In this document: positions 6,933 to 16,068 of the stretch, piece by piece
Layout: every line of letters starts with the position of its first letter
Position numbering within the stretch: the stretch's first letter is position 1
NCBI GenBank assembly: GCA_934757255.1
Contig: CAKVLL010000014.1
Span: 1 to 43,923 of the forward strand
Length of the DNA stretch: 43,923 bases
From: an uncultured Candidatus Melainabacteria bacterium
GTDB lineage: Bacteria > Cyanobacteriota > Vampirovibrionia > Gastranaerophilales > Gastranaerophilaceae
Direction of reading: 5' to 3'
Translations under genes and position numbers: made by a program
The notes under the pieces: generated by a model
What the model saw: the letters and a program-made list of their open reading frames with translations, nothing else
Told to the model about the DNA's origin: nothing
Database searches by the model: none

Positions 6933-8045
6933 ATGCAAATTTTAGCAATTACTAATAAGATTTTTGGTGTCAGGGGTTTAAAAAATAATAACTCTAAAGG
7001 GGGATTTGAGCATAATTCAAATAGTGAGTTTAATGCTATTTTGCCTGAGAAAGAACTTTCTTTTAAAAGTACAACATCAGCAGGAACTCCTTTAAGAAAA
7101 CTTAAACATATGATAGATCCGTATTTTGGTACGAAGATGATTTCAGGGATGGAATTACCAAAAATTGAATATCAAATAGAAAAGTGTAAAAATATAAAAG
7201 ACATTGTAAAAGTGCTTTATCCGTACCGAACTTACATGCAGAAAATAGAAAAAAATATTTTCAAAAAAATTCAACAGGCATCAAAGTCCGAACCCGAAAT
7301 TACGATTCCTCAAGTTCTAAAGCGTTATTATAATGAAGCTTTAATAAGGTTGAAATTAGAAGAGTTTAACGTATTAGATGATGTTGATAAAATTTCTATT
7401 CAATTATCTCCTCAAAAAGCATTAGAGGTACATCATAAAACAACTCGTTGTCGTCAAGTAATATTGGATAATAAAGAAAATGAAACTTTTAAAAGAAAAG
7501 TTTTACTATCTTCTTTAGAAGAAATTAAGCCGGCTAATGGTGAAAAGAAAATTTTTGAAACATTAAAGGATAGAGCAATTTATCTTCCAACTTCTGGAAC
7601 CAGCGAAAATGCATTTATTGTAAAATATGCTGATAGGACACAAACGGAAATTGCGAAGCGTATTATGAGGGCATCTTTAGCTACAATTGAACATGTAAAA
7701 CCAAGTTCTAAATCAGGTAAAAATGAAATTCAAAACTTTTTATTGGTGTCTGAAAGTGCTAACAGTGCAAGGTCAAATATGCCCCTTCCTAAGTTTATAG
7801 CACGTTTTCCTATAATTTTAAAAAATTGTCAAAAATATATAGAGCAAATAATGACCATAATCAGAAATGGTGGGTTAAGGGGCAATGAAACTTATCCTTA
7901 TAAGATTAAAAAAACATTGTTTAGAGAATCTAAAGGGTTAATAGATTTGGATTTGAGTAATTATAAATATTCAGAAGCGCAAGCTAAAAAAGTCGAAAAA
8001 AATAACAGCTCGCCTAAATATAAAAAAAATAAAAGAAAACGTTAG
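6933..8045 (+). CDS. Hypothetical protein with N-terminal SFKS motif and basic tail
   Basis: 370 residues, soluble, no signal peptide. Residues 43-46 are SFKS, similar to the FKG/FKS motif near the N-terminus of four other hypothetical proteins in this window. The body is Lys/Ile-rich and probably helical; the C-terminus ends in a strongly basic run (YKKNKRKR). The start ATG 6933 follows GGTAGGG at about 10 bases; ATG 6929 is out of frame and soon stops. Family not recognised. A role outside the bacterial cell is only an inference from the shared motif and basic tail. Confidence 0.7.
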   Translation: MQILAITNKIFGVRGLKNNNSKGGFEHNSNSEFNAILPEKELSFKSTTSAGTPLRKLKHMIDPYFGTKMISGMELPKIEYQIEKCKNIKDIVKVLYPYRTYMQKIEKNIFKKIQQASKSEPEITIPQVLKRYYNEALIRLKLEEFNVLDDVDKISIQLSPQKALEVHHKTTRCRQVILDNKENETFKRKVLLSSLEEIKPANGEKKIFETLKDRAIYLPTSGTSENAFIVKYADRTQTEIAKRIMRASLATIEHVKPSSKSGKNEIQNFLLVSESANSARSNMPLPKFIARFPIILKNCQKYIEQIMTIIRNGGLRGNETYPYKIKKTLFRESKGLIDLDLSNYKYSEAQAKKVEKNNSSPKYKKNKRKR

Positions 8046-8058
8046 GTTTTATTTTTAG

Positions 8059-8550
8059 TTAAGAATTATGTAATACAATTTTTCCAGAGTTAAGAGATGG
8101 TTTTACATCAATAACTCTTTGATTTGAACTACCAACCCAATGAATTTTTGCATCTAAAAGTTCTTTAACAAATTTGCCTTCGCAAATAACATCAATATCT
8201 GCAATTTCAGGGATATCTTTGATTTCTTCCCAAAGAAAGCCTGTATATAGCCAGATATTTTTGTCTGGTAATTCTTTCTTTACTTTTTTAATTAATCTAA
8301 AAACTTCTTCGCGATTGAACGGATGTAACGGATCGCCACCGGAAAAAGTAATTCCTGATACGTGAGGACGATTTAGTGCTTCAAAGAGTTCATCTTCTGC
8401 TGCTTTATCAAATTCTAGACCTCCGGAAACATCCCAAGTGATAGGGTTTTGACAACCTAAGCAGTGGTGTGTGCAACCTGCAACCCATAATACAACTCTA
8501 AGGCCATCCCCATTTAGCATGTCATCCTTTGTGATGTTATGATAATTCAT
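8059..8550 (-). CDS. nrdG: Anaerobic ribonucleotide reductase activating enzyme NrdG
   Basis: 163 residues, typical for NrdG. The radical-SAM cysteines are C26, C30 and C33 in CTHHCLGCQNP, followed by the family-typical TWDVSGG and FSGGDPL. NrdG installs the glycyl radical on NrdD so that dNTPs can be made without oxygen. The SD is GGAGG just upstream of ATG 8550. nrdD is not adjacent on either side, although the two are often paired; it must lie elsewhere. The gene is convergent with the hypothetical gene ending at 8045. Confidence 0.94.
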   Translation of the reverse strand: MNYHNITKDDMLNGDGLRVVLWVAGCTHHCLGCQNPITWDVSGGLEFDKAAEDELFEALNRPHVSGITFSGGDPLHPFNREEVFRLIKKVKKELPDKNIWLYTGFLWEEIKDIPEIADIDVICEGKFVKELLDAKIHWVGSSNQRVIDVKPSLNSGKIVLHNS

Positions 8551-8617
8551 TTTGTCCTCCTATATTCTCATGTTACCATAAGATTAAAGAATGCGTTAAT
8601 TGTTATAGAAATGTAAA

Positions 8618-10231
8618 TTATTTATACATTAAAGTTCTACGTTTCTGAACATCTTCATTTATTAAATAATCTTCATAACGCATTTGATAATTCAAATATC
8701 CGTTTGGCGTAATTTCAATTATTCTGTCTGCAACTGTATTTATGAATTGGTAGTCTTGAGAAGTAAACAAAACAGTGCCTGTATAATCAATTAATGCATT
8801 GTTTAAAGAAGTAATTGCTTCTAAGTCTAAATGGTTTGTAGGTTCATCAAAAATCAAAACATTTGATTCTTCAATCATAGTTTTTGCGAACATGCAACGA
8901 ACTTTTTCGCCACCAGATAAAACGTTTACGGATTTTTCAGCGTCTTCTCCGGAAAACAACATTCTACCTAAATATCCTCTTAGAAAACTTACGTGTTGTT
9001 CTTGCGAAAATTGTGCAAGCCATTGAATTAAGTTTTTATTCGTATCAAAAAATTCACCATTGTCTTTTGGACAATAAGAATGAGTTGCAGTAACACCCCA
9101 AGTTACTGAGCCTTCATCAGGTTCAATTTTACCTTCTAAAATTTCAAAAAGTGTTGTTACTGCAAGTTGATTTTTAGAAATAAATGCGATTTTTTCACCT
9201 TGTCGGACATCAAAAGATAAAGCCTTAATTAAAAGCTCATCATTTATAGATTTTTTCAAACCTTGAACCGTTAAAACATCTTTACCAGGCATTTTAGAAA
9301 ATTTAAAATTGATACTCGGATATCTTCTTGTAGAAGGTTTAATATCCTCCAAAGTCAATTTTTCAAGCATATTTTTTCTTGATGTTGCTTGTTTAGCTTT
9401 AGACGCGTTTGCACTAAATCTTGCGATAAATTTTCTAAACTCTTCTGCTTTTTCTTCAAGCTTTTTGTTGCGTTCTTCTTTTTGTTTCATAATTAAAGCA
9501 CTTGCTTGAGTCCAGAAGGAATAATTACCTGTATAAAGTTGAATATTTCTAAAATCAATATCCGCAATATGCGTGCAAATTCTATCCAAAAATTTTCTAT
9601 CGTGCGAAACAACAATTACTGTGTTTGGAAAATCAATCAAAAAGTCTTCTAACCAAGTAATTGTTGCCAAATCCAAGTGGTTTGTAGGCTCATCCAGTAA
9701 CAAAATATCAGGAGTTCCAAAAAGAGCTTGTGCCAATAATACACGAACTTTTTCACTGCCTGAAAGGTCTTTCATCAAAGAATAATGTAATTCTTGCGGA
9801 ATTCCTAAATCATTTAATAAAGATGATGCATTGGATTCAGCTTGCCAGCCGTCCATTTCTGCAAATTCGGTTTCTAAATGTGCAACTCTGATTCCGTCAT
9901 CATCGTTAAAATCAGGCTTCATATAGAGAGCATCTTTTTCTTTCATAACGTCATAAAGATGCTTATGCCCCATAATTACAGTGTCAATTGCAGTAAATTC
10001 ATCAAACTCAAAATGGTTTTGTTTTAATACTGCAATACGTTGCCCTTTTTTAACATGGACTTCACCGCTTGTAGGTTCTAAATCACCTGAAAGCACTTTT
10101 AAGAATGTACTTTTTCCGGCACCGTTCGCACCTATAAGACCATAACAATTGCCTTCTGCAAATTTTATATTAACATTTTCAAATAATGGTTCTGTGCCAA
10201 AACGCACTGTTAAATTTTCTGTTGTAATCAT
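8618..10231 (-). CDS. ybiT: ABC-F ATPase, YbiT type
   Basis: 537 residues, soluble, two ATP-binding domains without membrane segments, as in ABC-F translation factors. The N-terminus (FGTEPLFENVNIKFAEGNCY) and the linker with FSANASKAKQATSR match YbiT. NBD1 has Walker A GANGAGKST (34-42), signature LSGSEK (156-161) and Walker B with DEPTNHLD. In NBD2 the Walker A position (351-360) reads ISKNQLAVTT and lacks the P-loop glycines and lysine, while signature LSGGEK and DEPTNHLD remain; the switch reads FTSQD instead of xxSHD. NBD2 therefore probably binds ATP poorly or not at all. ABC-F proteins act on the ribosome at the E site. Confidence 0.9.
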   Translation of the reverse strand: MITTENLTVRFGTEPLFENVNIKFAEGNCYGLIGANGAGKSTFLKVLSGDLEPTSGEVHVKKGQRIAVLKQNHFEFDEFTAIDTVIMGHKHLYDVMKEKDALYMKPDFNDDDGIRVAHLETEFAEMDGWQAESNASSLLNDLGIPQELHYSLMKDLSGSEKVRVLLAQALFGTPDILLLDEPTNHLDLATITWLEDFLIDFPNTVIVVSHDRKFLDRICTHIADIDFRNIQLYTGNYSFWTQASALIMKQKEERNKKLEEKAEEFRKFIARFSANASKAKQATSRKNMLEKLTLEDIKPSTRRYPSINFKFSKMPGKDVLTVQGLKKSINDELLIKALSFDVRQGEKIAFISKNQLAVTTLFEILEGKIEPDEGSVTWGVTATHSYCPKDNGEFFDTNKNLIQWLAQFSQEQHVSFLRGYLGRMLFSGEDAEKSVNVLSGGEKVRCMFAKTMIEESNVLIFDEPTNHLDLEAITSLNNALIDYTGTVLFTSQDYQFINTVADRIIEITPNGYLNYQMRYEDYLINEDVQKRRTLMYK

Positions 10232-10262
10232 AATGCTACCAGTTTAGCATAAACAGAGTTAA

Positions 10263-10949
10263 TTATTTAGAAAAAGTTGAAATTTCAAACATAGACTTAT
10301 CAAAATCATTAAAGTTTTTAATGATTTTGTCAACACCATCAATTTTTTCGTAAAAATTAATCGGTTCCAAAGATGCTATTGCTATAATTTTACCAATTTT
10401 TGCAGATTTTGCCGCATTAATTCCTGCAATTGCATCTTCTACAACCACACAATCCTCTGGTGCTAAGCCAATTTTGTCGGCAGCAATTTCAAAAATATCA
10501 GGCGCCGGTTTTCCCGGAATTTTACCGTTAGAATAGACGATTTTGTCTAAATCAAACCATTTTGCCAGATTAAAATGCTTGATATAAAATTCAACATTAT
10601 CCCACTCTGACATCGTAGCAATTGTTCTGGGAATGTTGTTTTGGGTAAGAAATTCCAAAAACTCTACTGCTCCAGGTGCTAATTTAAAGTTTTCTTTATC
10701 TATCAGGCACTGTTTTCTATATAAACTTTCTTTTTCTTTTGCGTACTTCTCCACCATTTCCGGCGTAGGTTTTTTACCGATTGCATATTCAATAATATCT
10801 TCGTTTGTGTGACCAAACATCTTATCGCGCATTTCTTCGTCAGTAAAAGCTGTGCCTCTTAGCTTTTTGGAAAATTCTCTCCAAGCATCGTAGTGTAATT
10901 GTGAATCCCAATATAAGGTTCCGTTAAAATCAAAAATAATACCTTTCAT
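10263..10949 (-). CDS. HAD-superfamily hydrolase, beta-phosphoglucomutase-like
   Basis: 228 residues from ATG 10949; the frame extends 7 codons further to a TTG, but the HAD motif begins directly after the ATG. Motif I is DFNGT (D7 nucleophile, N9 in place of the usual general acid/base Asp). Then come a helical cap, motif II near TIATMSEWDN, a Lys in GKIPGKPAPDIF, and motif III VVVEDAIAGINAA, all of the subclass seen in sugar-phosphate phosphatases. The Asn is a recurring variant among HAD proteins and may slow phosphatase turnover. The substrate is unknown. Confidence 0.88.
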   Translation of the reverse strand: MKGIIFDFNGTLYWDSQLHYDAWREFSKKLRGTAFTDEEMRDKMFGHTNEDIIEYAIGKKPTPEMVEKYAKEKESLYRKQCLIDKENFKLAPGAVEFLEFLTQNNIPRTIATMSEWDNVEFYIKHFNLAKWFDLDKIVYSNGKIPGKPAPDIFEIAADKIGLAPEDCVVVEDAIAGINAAKSAKIGKIIAIASLEPINFYEKIDGVDKIIKNFNDFDKSMFEISTFSK

Positions 10950-11034
10950 AATAAAAACATTATAGCTCAAAATCCAAAATTATTCGCCTAAATTTATGTT
11001 TATATTATTATGAAATTAAATCGGAAAAGGTGAA

Positions 11035-11430
11035 ATGAAAAAGATTACATCTATTATAATTCTTATACTGATTATATCCAGCTGTTTTGCGTCTGAATTA
11101 TTCCAATTTGTGGCGACAAATAATAAGGATTTAGAAAATAAGTTGCAATTCTTAGATAAACTTTCGACTTGCGAAAAGTACAAATACCAAGAAAATGGAG
11201 TTGGCTCTTACGAAATTTTTGGCAAAATTAATAAAACTTGTAAAGTAAAATGGACGCTTGTTGATTGTAATTTTCCGGAGGGAGTATATCAAGAGTTTTC
11301 AACAGTTCAGCAAAAACGCGTAATAGATAGGTATAACAACCGAAAAGACAAGTATTACATAGAAATAGAAGACAAAGATTACAGATTTTTGTATAATATA
11401 GGTAATTTGTATTGTCAAAACAGATATTAG
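11035..11430 (+). CDS. Small exported protein, unknown function
   Basis: 131 residues. It starts with a clear signal sequence (MKKITSIIILILIISSCFAS). Cleavage could occur after Ala19 (SCFA), or before Cys17 if ISSC acts as a lipobox, which would make it a lipoprotein. The mature part is small, rich in Lys/Tyr/Asn, with three further cysteines that could form disulfides. AAAAGG precedes the ATG. The acetyltransferase gene follows after 7 bases, so they are probably cotranscribed. Family not recognised. Confidence 0.75.
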   Translation: MKKITSIIILILIISSCFASELFQFVATNNKDLENKLQFLDKLSTCEKYKYQENGVGSYEIFGKINKTCKVKWTLVDCNFPEGVYQEFSTVQQKRVIDRYNNRKDKYYIEIEDKDYRFLYNIGNLYCQNRY

Positions 11431-11437
11431 GTGAAAA

Positions 11438-11878
11438 ATGTTTGTAATAAATAAAATGAATATTCAACATCATGACGAAGTTATCTCTATGATGCAAGAA
11501 TTTTATTCCTCAGAAGCTGTATTTACAAATGGAAGCCTTAAAATTTTTGAGAATGATTTTCTTAATTGCATAAACGATTGCCCCTTTCTTGAAGGGTATG
11601 TTTTTAAAGAAAAAGACGAAATTTTAGGTTATGCAATGCTTGCTAAAAGTTTCTCTACCGAATTTGGTAAATCTTGTATTTGGTTTGAGGATTTATATAT
11701 AAAACCTTTGTTTCGTGAAAAAGGCATTGTTTCTCAATTTATTAAACAAATAAAGTTACAATATCCAGAAGCAGTTTTTCGATTAGAAGTTGAAAAAGAG
11801 AATGAACATGCCATTCATGTTTATAAAAATTTTGATTTTGTCGAATTGCCATACATGGAAATGGTAAGTAATTGTTAA
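11438..11878 (+). CDS. GNAT-family N-acetyltransferase
   Basis: 146 residues. It shows the GNAT fold order: a loop then GYAMLAKSFSTEFG, strand 4 with IWFEDLYIKPLFREKGIVSQ (the acetyl-CoA pyrophosphate loop, R-x-x-G-I/V-x-x), and a C-terminal VEKENEHAIHVYKNFDFVE. The pattern fits the diamine/aminoglycoside-type GNATs. AGGTG lies 5 bases before the ATG. It is probably in one operon with the exported protein upstream. The substrate cannot be predicted. Confidence 0.9.
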   Translation: MFVINKMNIQHHDEVISMMQEFYSSEAVFTNGSLKIFENDFLNCINDCPFLEGYVFKEKDEILGYAMLAKSFSTEFGKSCIWFEDLYIKPLFREKGIVSQFIKQIKLQYPEAVFRLEVEKENEHAIHVYKNFDFVELPYMEMVSNC

Positions 11879-11888
11879 TTAATAGGTG

Positions 11889-13619
11889 TTATTGTTTAAC
11901 TTTTTCGTCTTTTAAAATATCAACAAAATCAAATTTATTTGTATCAAAAACGCCTTTATCCGTAATTTTTAATTCTGGAATTACAGGTAAAGATAAAAAT
12001 CCCATCGTCATAAATGGGTCTTCTAATTTGCATCCGATTGAATGAGCAGCCTTGTTTAATTCATCGCATTTTTCTACTACAAAATCAAATTCTTTATCAG
12101 ACATCAAACCTGCAATAGGAAGCGGTAATTGAGAAATAATTTCTCCATCCTTAACTACAACCTTACCGCCTTGGCACTTAATCAAAGCAACCGCTGCCGT
12201 GTACATGTCAAAATCATTTGTACCGATTACAATCATGTTATGCGAATCGTGTGCCACTGTTGAGGCAATCGCACCGCATTTCAAGTTAAATCCCTTTACA
12301 AATCCTTTGCCGATATTACCTGTCGCTCTGTGTCTTTCAATTACGCAAATTTTTAATGTATCCGTTTCAACATTGCTTATCGCATTTCCGTCAACGACTT
12401 TAACATCAGACATAACAGATTTTGTAATAAGTTGATGAGGAATAACTTCCAAAGCTCTAACTTTCTTAACTCCATCGCCTTCTGTTTGAATTTTAAAATC
12501 ATCCATTGTAATCCAACGTACGTTTACAGAGTTACGAGTTGCAATCGCATCGTTTTCAGGAATTTCAACCGCTAATTTACCATCCTGAGCTACAACCTGA
12601 CCATCTTTTAAAACAATATCAGGCTTAAATGTTTTTAAGTCAGGAAGAACAAGTAAATCTGCTTTATACCCTGGGGCAATTGCACCAAGGTCTTTTAAGC
12701 CAAAATATTCAGCAGTATTTAAACTTGCAACTTGAACCGCTTTAATCGGGTCAACGCCTGCTTCAACCACACGTCTAACCATTCCGTTAATATGTTCTTT
12801 TAAATCCGCAGGGTGTCTGTCGTCAGTTACAAAAATACATTTTCTTGTGTTAGAAGTTTTAAGAACAGGTATTAAAGCATCTAAATCTTTTGCCGCAGTA
12901 CCTTCTCTAATCATCACGTAAACACCAAGACGTAATTTTTCAATCGCTTCTTCAGGAGTTGTACATTCGTGGTCGGATTTTACACCGCTTGCAATATATC
13001 CGCACAAATCTTTTCCGCTCAAATATGGTGCGTGTCCGTCAATTCTTTTACCTCTTGATTTTGCGAGTTCCAATTTTGCCATAACGTTTTTGTCTAAATT
13101 CAAAACCCCAGGAAAATTCATCATCTCTGCAATACCAAGCACCCAAGGTTTGTCGATTAATAAAGACAAATCGTAACTGTTCAAATCGAAGCCTGATGTT
13201 TCAAAAGGTGTCGCAGGAACACAAGAAGGAAGCATTGTGTAAACATTCATCGGTAAATCTTTTACAGCTTCGTGCATAAAACTTATACCGTGCAAACCCA
13301 ATACATTCGAAATTTCGTGTGGGTCTATAATTACCGTTGTTGTACCGGCAGGAAGAACTGTTTTTGCAAATTCTTTCGGCAACATCATCGTACTTTCCAA
13401 ATGCACGTGACCGTCAATAAACGAAGGTGTTACATAAGCACCATTGATATCAATTTCTTTTTCTCCAGAATAATTTTCGCCAATCCCTGCAATCACGCCA
13501 TCACAAATCGCAATATCGCCTTTGTGAATTTCTTCTGATAAAACATTCACAATATTTGCGTTTTTAATTACTAAATCGGCTTTTTCTAAACCTCTTGCAA
13601 CATTTATTATATTTGACAT
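11889..13619 (-). CDS. ade: Adenine deaminase Ade
   Basis: 576 residues, typical for the bacterial AdeC/Ade amidohydrolase (adenine to hypoxanthine plus ammonia). The metal-binding motif is HVHLEST (about residues 72-78), then DPHEISNVLG, DGHAPYLSGKDL, SDHE and TDDRHP. The C-terminal cap has VAHDSHNMIVIG and ends in PVIPELKI. It serves purine salvage. The start overlaps the stop of the upstream minus-strand gene by 13 bases, so the two are translationally coupled. No purine riboswitch is visible in front of the pair. Confidence 0.95.
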   Translation of the reverse strand: MSNIINVARGLEKADLVIKNANIVNVLSEEIHKGDIAICDGVIAGIGENYSGEKEIDINGAYVTPSFIDGHVHLESTMMLPKEFAKTVLPAGTTTVIIDPHEISNVLGLHGISFMHEAVKDLPMNVYTMLPSCVPATPFETSGFDLNSYDLSLLIDKPWVLGIAEMMNFPGVLNLDKNVMAKLELAKSRGKRIDGHAPYLSGKDLCGYIASGVKSDHECTTPEEAIEKLRLGVYVMIREGTAAKDLDALIPVLKTSNTRKCIFVTDDRHPADLKEHINGMVRRVVEAGVDPIKAVQVASLNTAEYFGLKDLGAIAPGYKADLLVLPDLKTFKPDIVLKDGQVVAQDGKLAVEIPENDAIATRNSVNVRWITMDDFKIQTEGDGVKKVRALEVIPHQLITKSVMSDVKVVDGNAISNVETDTLKICVIERHRATGNIGKGFVKGFNLKCGAIASTVAHDSHNMIVIGTNDFDMYTAAVALIKCQGGKVVVKDGEIISQLPLPIAGLMSDKEFDFVVEKCDELNKAAHSIGCKLEDPFMTMGFLSLPVIPELKITDKGVFDTNKFDFVDILKDEKVKQ

Positions 13620-14179
13620 ATCAAATCCCTATATTCTAATAATTTTGACAAATCTTCACTTTTTATTACTTCCATAATTTTATCCTTAAAACCTTCAGCA
13701 CCTTCGGTTTTAATACCATTCGGAAGAACAATATCTGTATTATTTTTAGAATTAACAAAACCTTTATTTAAGATTAAAAATTCTTTATACAGTTCTAAAA
13801 TTTTCATATCGCTTTGATTAATTTCGTAATTTTGACCTAAAAAGTATTTCACATCTTTTGGAAGAAGTTCAAGAAACTTAATCATAAATTCTGTATCTGA
13901 AACATTTTCTTCTTCATTGTATTCTTGACCAAGACAATTGTTATTCAAAATTTCTTGCTCAGGTTGAGTTTTTATATACGCAGCCCACATAAGACATCCA
14001 ACGTAAAATCCCAAATTATTATTAAACATATCAAGCATTTTTTTATAATATTGTTTAAACTTCATTTTTCTTTGCGAAAGATTTTTAAAACGGTTGATAT
14101 CCATATATAAATATTCAACAGTTCCTCTGAATGCTAAAATAAACGGTGCAAATCCGGGGTCAAACTCTAATCCTGACAT
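13607..14179 (-). CDS. Hypothetical protein upstream of ade
   Basis: 190 residues, no signal peptide or membrane segment. It begins SGLEFDPGFAPFILAFRGTV and is otherwise helical and rich in Lys, Asn and Glu. AAGGAGA sits 5 bases before the ATG, a strong site. Its stop overlaps the start of ade by 13 bases, which argues that it is expressed and cotranscribed with ade. Family not recognised; a link to purine metabolism is suggested only by position. Confidence 0.75.
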   Translation of the reverse strand: MSGLEFDPGFAPFILAFRGTVEYLYMDINRFKNLSQRKMKFKQYYKKMLDMFNNNLGFYVGCLMWAAYIKTQPEQEILNNNCLGQEYNEEENVSDTEFMIKFLELLPKDVKYFLGQNYEINQSDMKILELYKEFLILNKGFVNSKNNTDIVLPNGIKTEGAEGFKDKIMEVIKSEDLSKLLEYRDLICQI

Positions 14180-14315
14180 ATTTTCTCCTTAAAGTTATTT
14201 ATACTATTTTAGTTTAAGGATTGGAATTAGTCAATTGAAATAAATTAACACTATAATATATTTCATTATATAGTATGTATTATAATGTTGAAGATGGTAT
14301 GAAAGTTCTGTTAAA

Positions 14316-15011
14316 TTATGGCATTTTAATTGTTGCTGTAATTATTGATGATTTAATTTCTTTTTTCCAAGTAATTAGAAAATAAATAGCAAGTAAAAAA
14401 TAAACGCTCCACATTGTGACAGTCGAAAAGACTTTTTCGCCTTCCAATGCGATTTTAATCCACATTAAGGCGGATAAACCATTTACAATCATCCAAAACC
14501 ACCATTGTTCTATAGCGCGCTTAACTGTTAGGTACATTCCTGCAATAGAAAGAACGGATGTTATAGAGTCAATATAGGGGCTTTTATCTTTTGTGATAAT
14601 AAGCAAGTATGTAGAAATAATACAACAAAAAATGCAAACAAATAGTAAAGTTAAAAGTTCTTTTTTATTTAGTGATGTTTTAATAATTTCGTAAGTATTT
14701 GATTTTAAGTGTTTATTCCATTTGAAATAGCCTATAATCTGCATAGGAACATAATACCCCATATATAAAAGCAAATTTCCCCAAAGTGCGTTATGAAATG
14801 CTAAGTAGCCATAAAAACTTGAGCCTAGGATGCCAAAAATATAACAAATGGGGTTGCCTTTACCTGCTAATATTGTGTATGTTATTCCAAAAAATGCAGA
14901 TATAAAAGCAATTGGTGAATCTTTAAATATTGTAATATTTAAAAATAATATTAAATAAATAAGCACAGTTGCTGTAATTTCACTTTTTTTGAATTGTTTA
15001 ATAAATTCCAT
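14316..15011 (-). CDS. pnuC: PnuC-family nicotinamide riboside transporter
   Basis: 231 residues with about seven hydrophobic segments. The family signature EQWWFWMIVNGLS (W-x-x-W-x-x-N type) and the N-terminal AGKGNPICYIFGILGSSFYG are diagnostic of PnuC, a facilitator for nicotinamide riboside or related vitamin precursors. It feeds NAD synthesis. No NadR-type kinase or NAD riboswitch is visible nearby. The gene is divergent from the next plus-strand gene with only 24 bases between the start codons, so both promoters must overlap or lie inside the neighbours. No good SD is seen. Confidence 0.9.
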   Translation of the reverse strand: MEFIKQFKKSEITATVLIYLILFLNITIFKDSPIAFISAFFGITYTILAGKGNPICYIFGILGSSFYGYLAFHNALWGNLLLYMGYYVPMQIIGYFKWNKHLKSNTYEIIKTSLNKKELLTLLFVCIFCCIISTYLLIITKDKSPYIDSITSVLSIAGMYLTVKRAIEQWWFWMIVNGLSALMWIKIALEGEKVFSTVTMWSVYFLLAIYFLITWKKEIKSSIITATIKMP

Positions 15012-15035
15012 ATTTATGTTATCTAATAAAAATAG

Positions 15036-15977
15036 ATGAAAGTAAATTCAAATATCACATTCAAGGGATTGTATACAAATAAAACTTTAAAAAAGGGACT
15101 GGAACTTGCCGCTGATAACGGTGCTCTTTTTGCTGCAAGTGCAATGCTTGTAGGTTCAACCGTAATTCGTCCGGCAGTTATCATGGCGACTCCCAATACA
15201 GATGTAGAAAATAAAAAGATTGCTTGTGCGAAGTCTTATGCATCAAGTATAGCAAGCTATTTACTGATGTTTGCACTATCAAAGCCTCTTTCTAATGCTA
15301 TAAAAAAAATAGATAAAAATCCTTCAAAGTATTTAGCTAAAGATACAATTAGCAATCTAAAAGAACCTCATAAGAGTCTTGTAAGTTCTAAACCATATAT
15401 TCTCGCAACACAAATATTTAAACTTGGTTCAGGTTTAATCGCAGCTGCGCCAAAAGCAATGATTACGGCGACAGGGGTGCCTTATATTATGAATACGGTA
15501 TTTCCCCAAAAACAAAATAATCCGACTTTTAAAGGTAAAAATGATAAAGTTGTGCGTAAAATCGGACACATAATAGACAACAAAAAAATTCAAGATTTTT
15601 CTAAAAAATATCAAAATTCAAACTTTCCGATGCACATAACAGCGCTGACTGATATTTTAACTACCGGAATTTTTGTACAACAAACTTACAAAAACCAAAA
15701 AATCGATAATAATAGAAAAAAAACGCTTGCTTATAATGCAGAAATTTCTACCGGCTTAAGTTTAATTAGCGCTTATACGGTTGATAAAGCATTATCCAAG
15801 CCTACAGAAAGATTTATCGAGAAATTTAGCAAACTAAATAAAGGTCAACCGAATTTAGAAAAACAAATTGAAGGAATAAAAATTGCAAAACCTATTCTCA
15901 TCTTAGCTGGAATTTATTACACAGCAATACCTTTGCTTTCAACATTTATAGCTGATAGAGTTGGAATAAGGAAATAA
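15036..15977 (+). CDS. Membrane protein with N-terminal TFKG motif, unknown function
   Basis: 313 residues. Residues 7-11 read ITFKG, directly after the start, and a second PTFKG occurs near residue 167. Hydrophobic segments lie at about 30-50, 75-95, 125-150, 215-240 and 285-305, so it is a membrane protein with several spans. It resembles lineage-restricted hypothetical proteins I associate with Gastranaerophilales, but no function is known to me. The leader is only 24 bases and AT-rich (AATAAAAATAG), with a weak SD at best. Divergent from pnuC. Confidence 0.75.
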   Translation: MKVNSNITFKGLYTNKTLKKGLELAADNGALFAASAMLVGSTVIRPAVIMATPNTDVENKKIACAKSYASSIASYLLMFALSKPLSNAIKKIDKNPSKYLAKDTISNLKEPHKSLVSSKPYILATQIFKLGSGLIAAAPKAMITATGVPYIMNTVFPQKQNNPTFKGKNDKVVRKIGHIIDNKKIQDFSKKYQNSNFPMHITALTDILTTGIFVQQTYKNQKIDNNRKKTLAYNAEISTGLSLISAYTVDKALSKPTERFIEKFSKLNKGQPNLEKQIEGIKIAKPILILAGIYYTAIPLLSTFIADRVGIRK

Positions 15978-16068
15978 ATACTCTAATTTGTTGCTCTTAC
16001 AACATGTTGCATTTGCAACACTCGTGTGATAAAATTTTTTTGTATTTAAGAATAGGAATATTTTATAC

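Noticed and set aside
8799..9785. Several plus-strand open frames opposite the ABC-F gene.
   Set aside because: They are shadows of a well-supported minus-strand gene with no family match or SD.
13620..14315. Purine riboswitch upstream of the ade operon.
   Set aside because: No purine aptamer core is recognisable in the short region before 14179.
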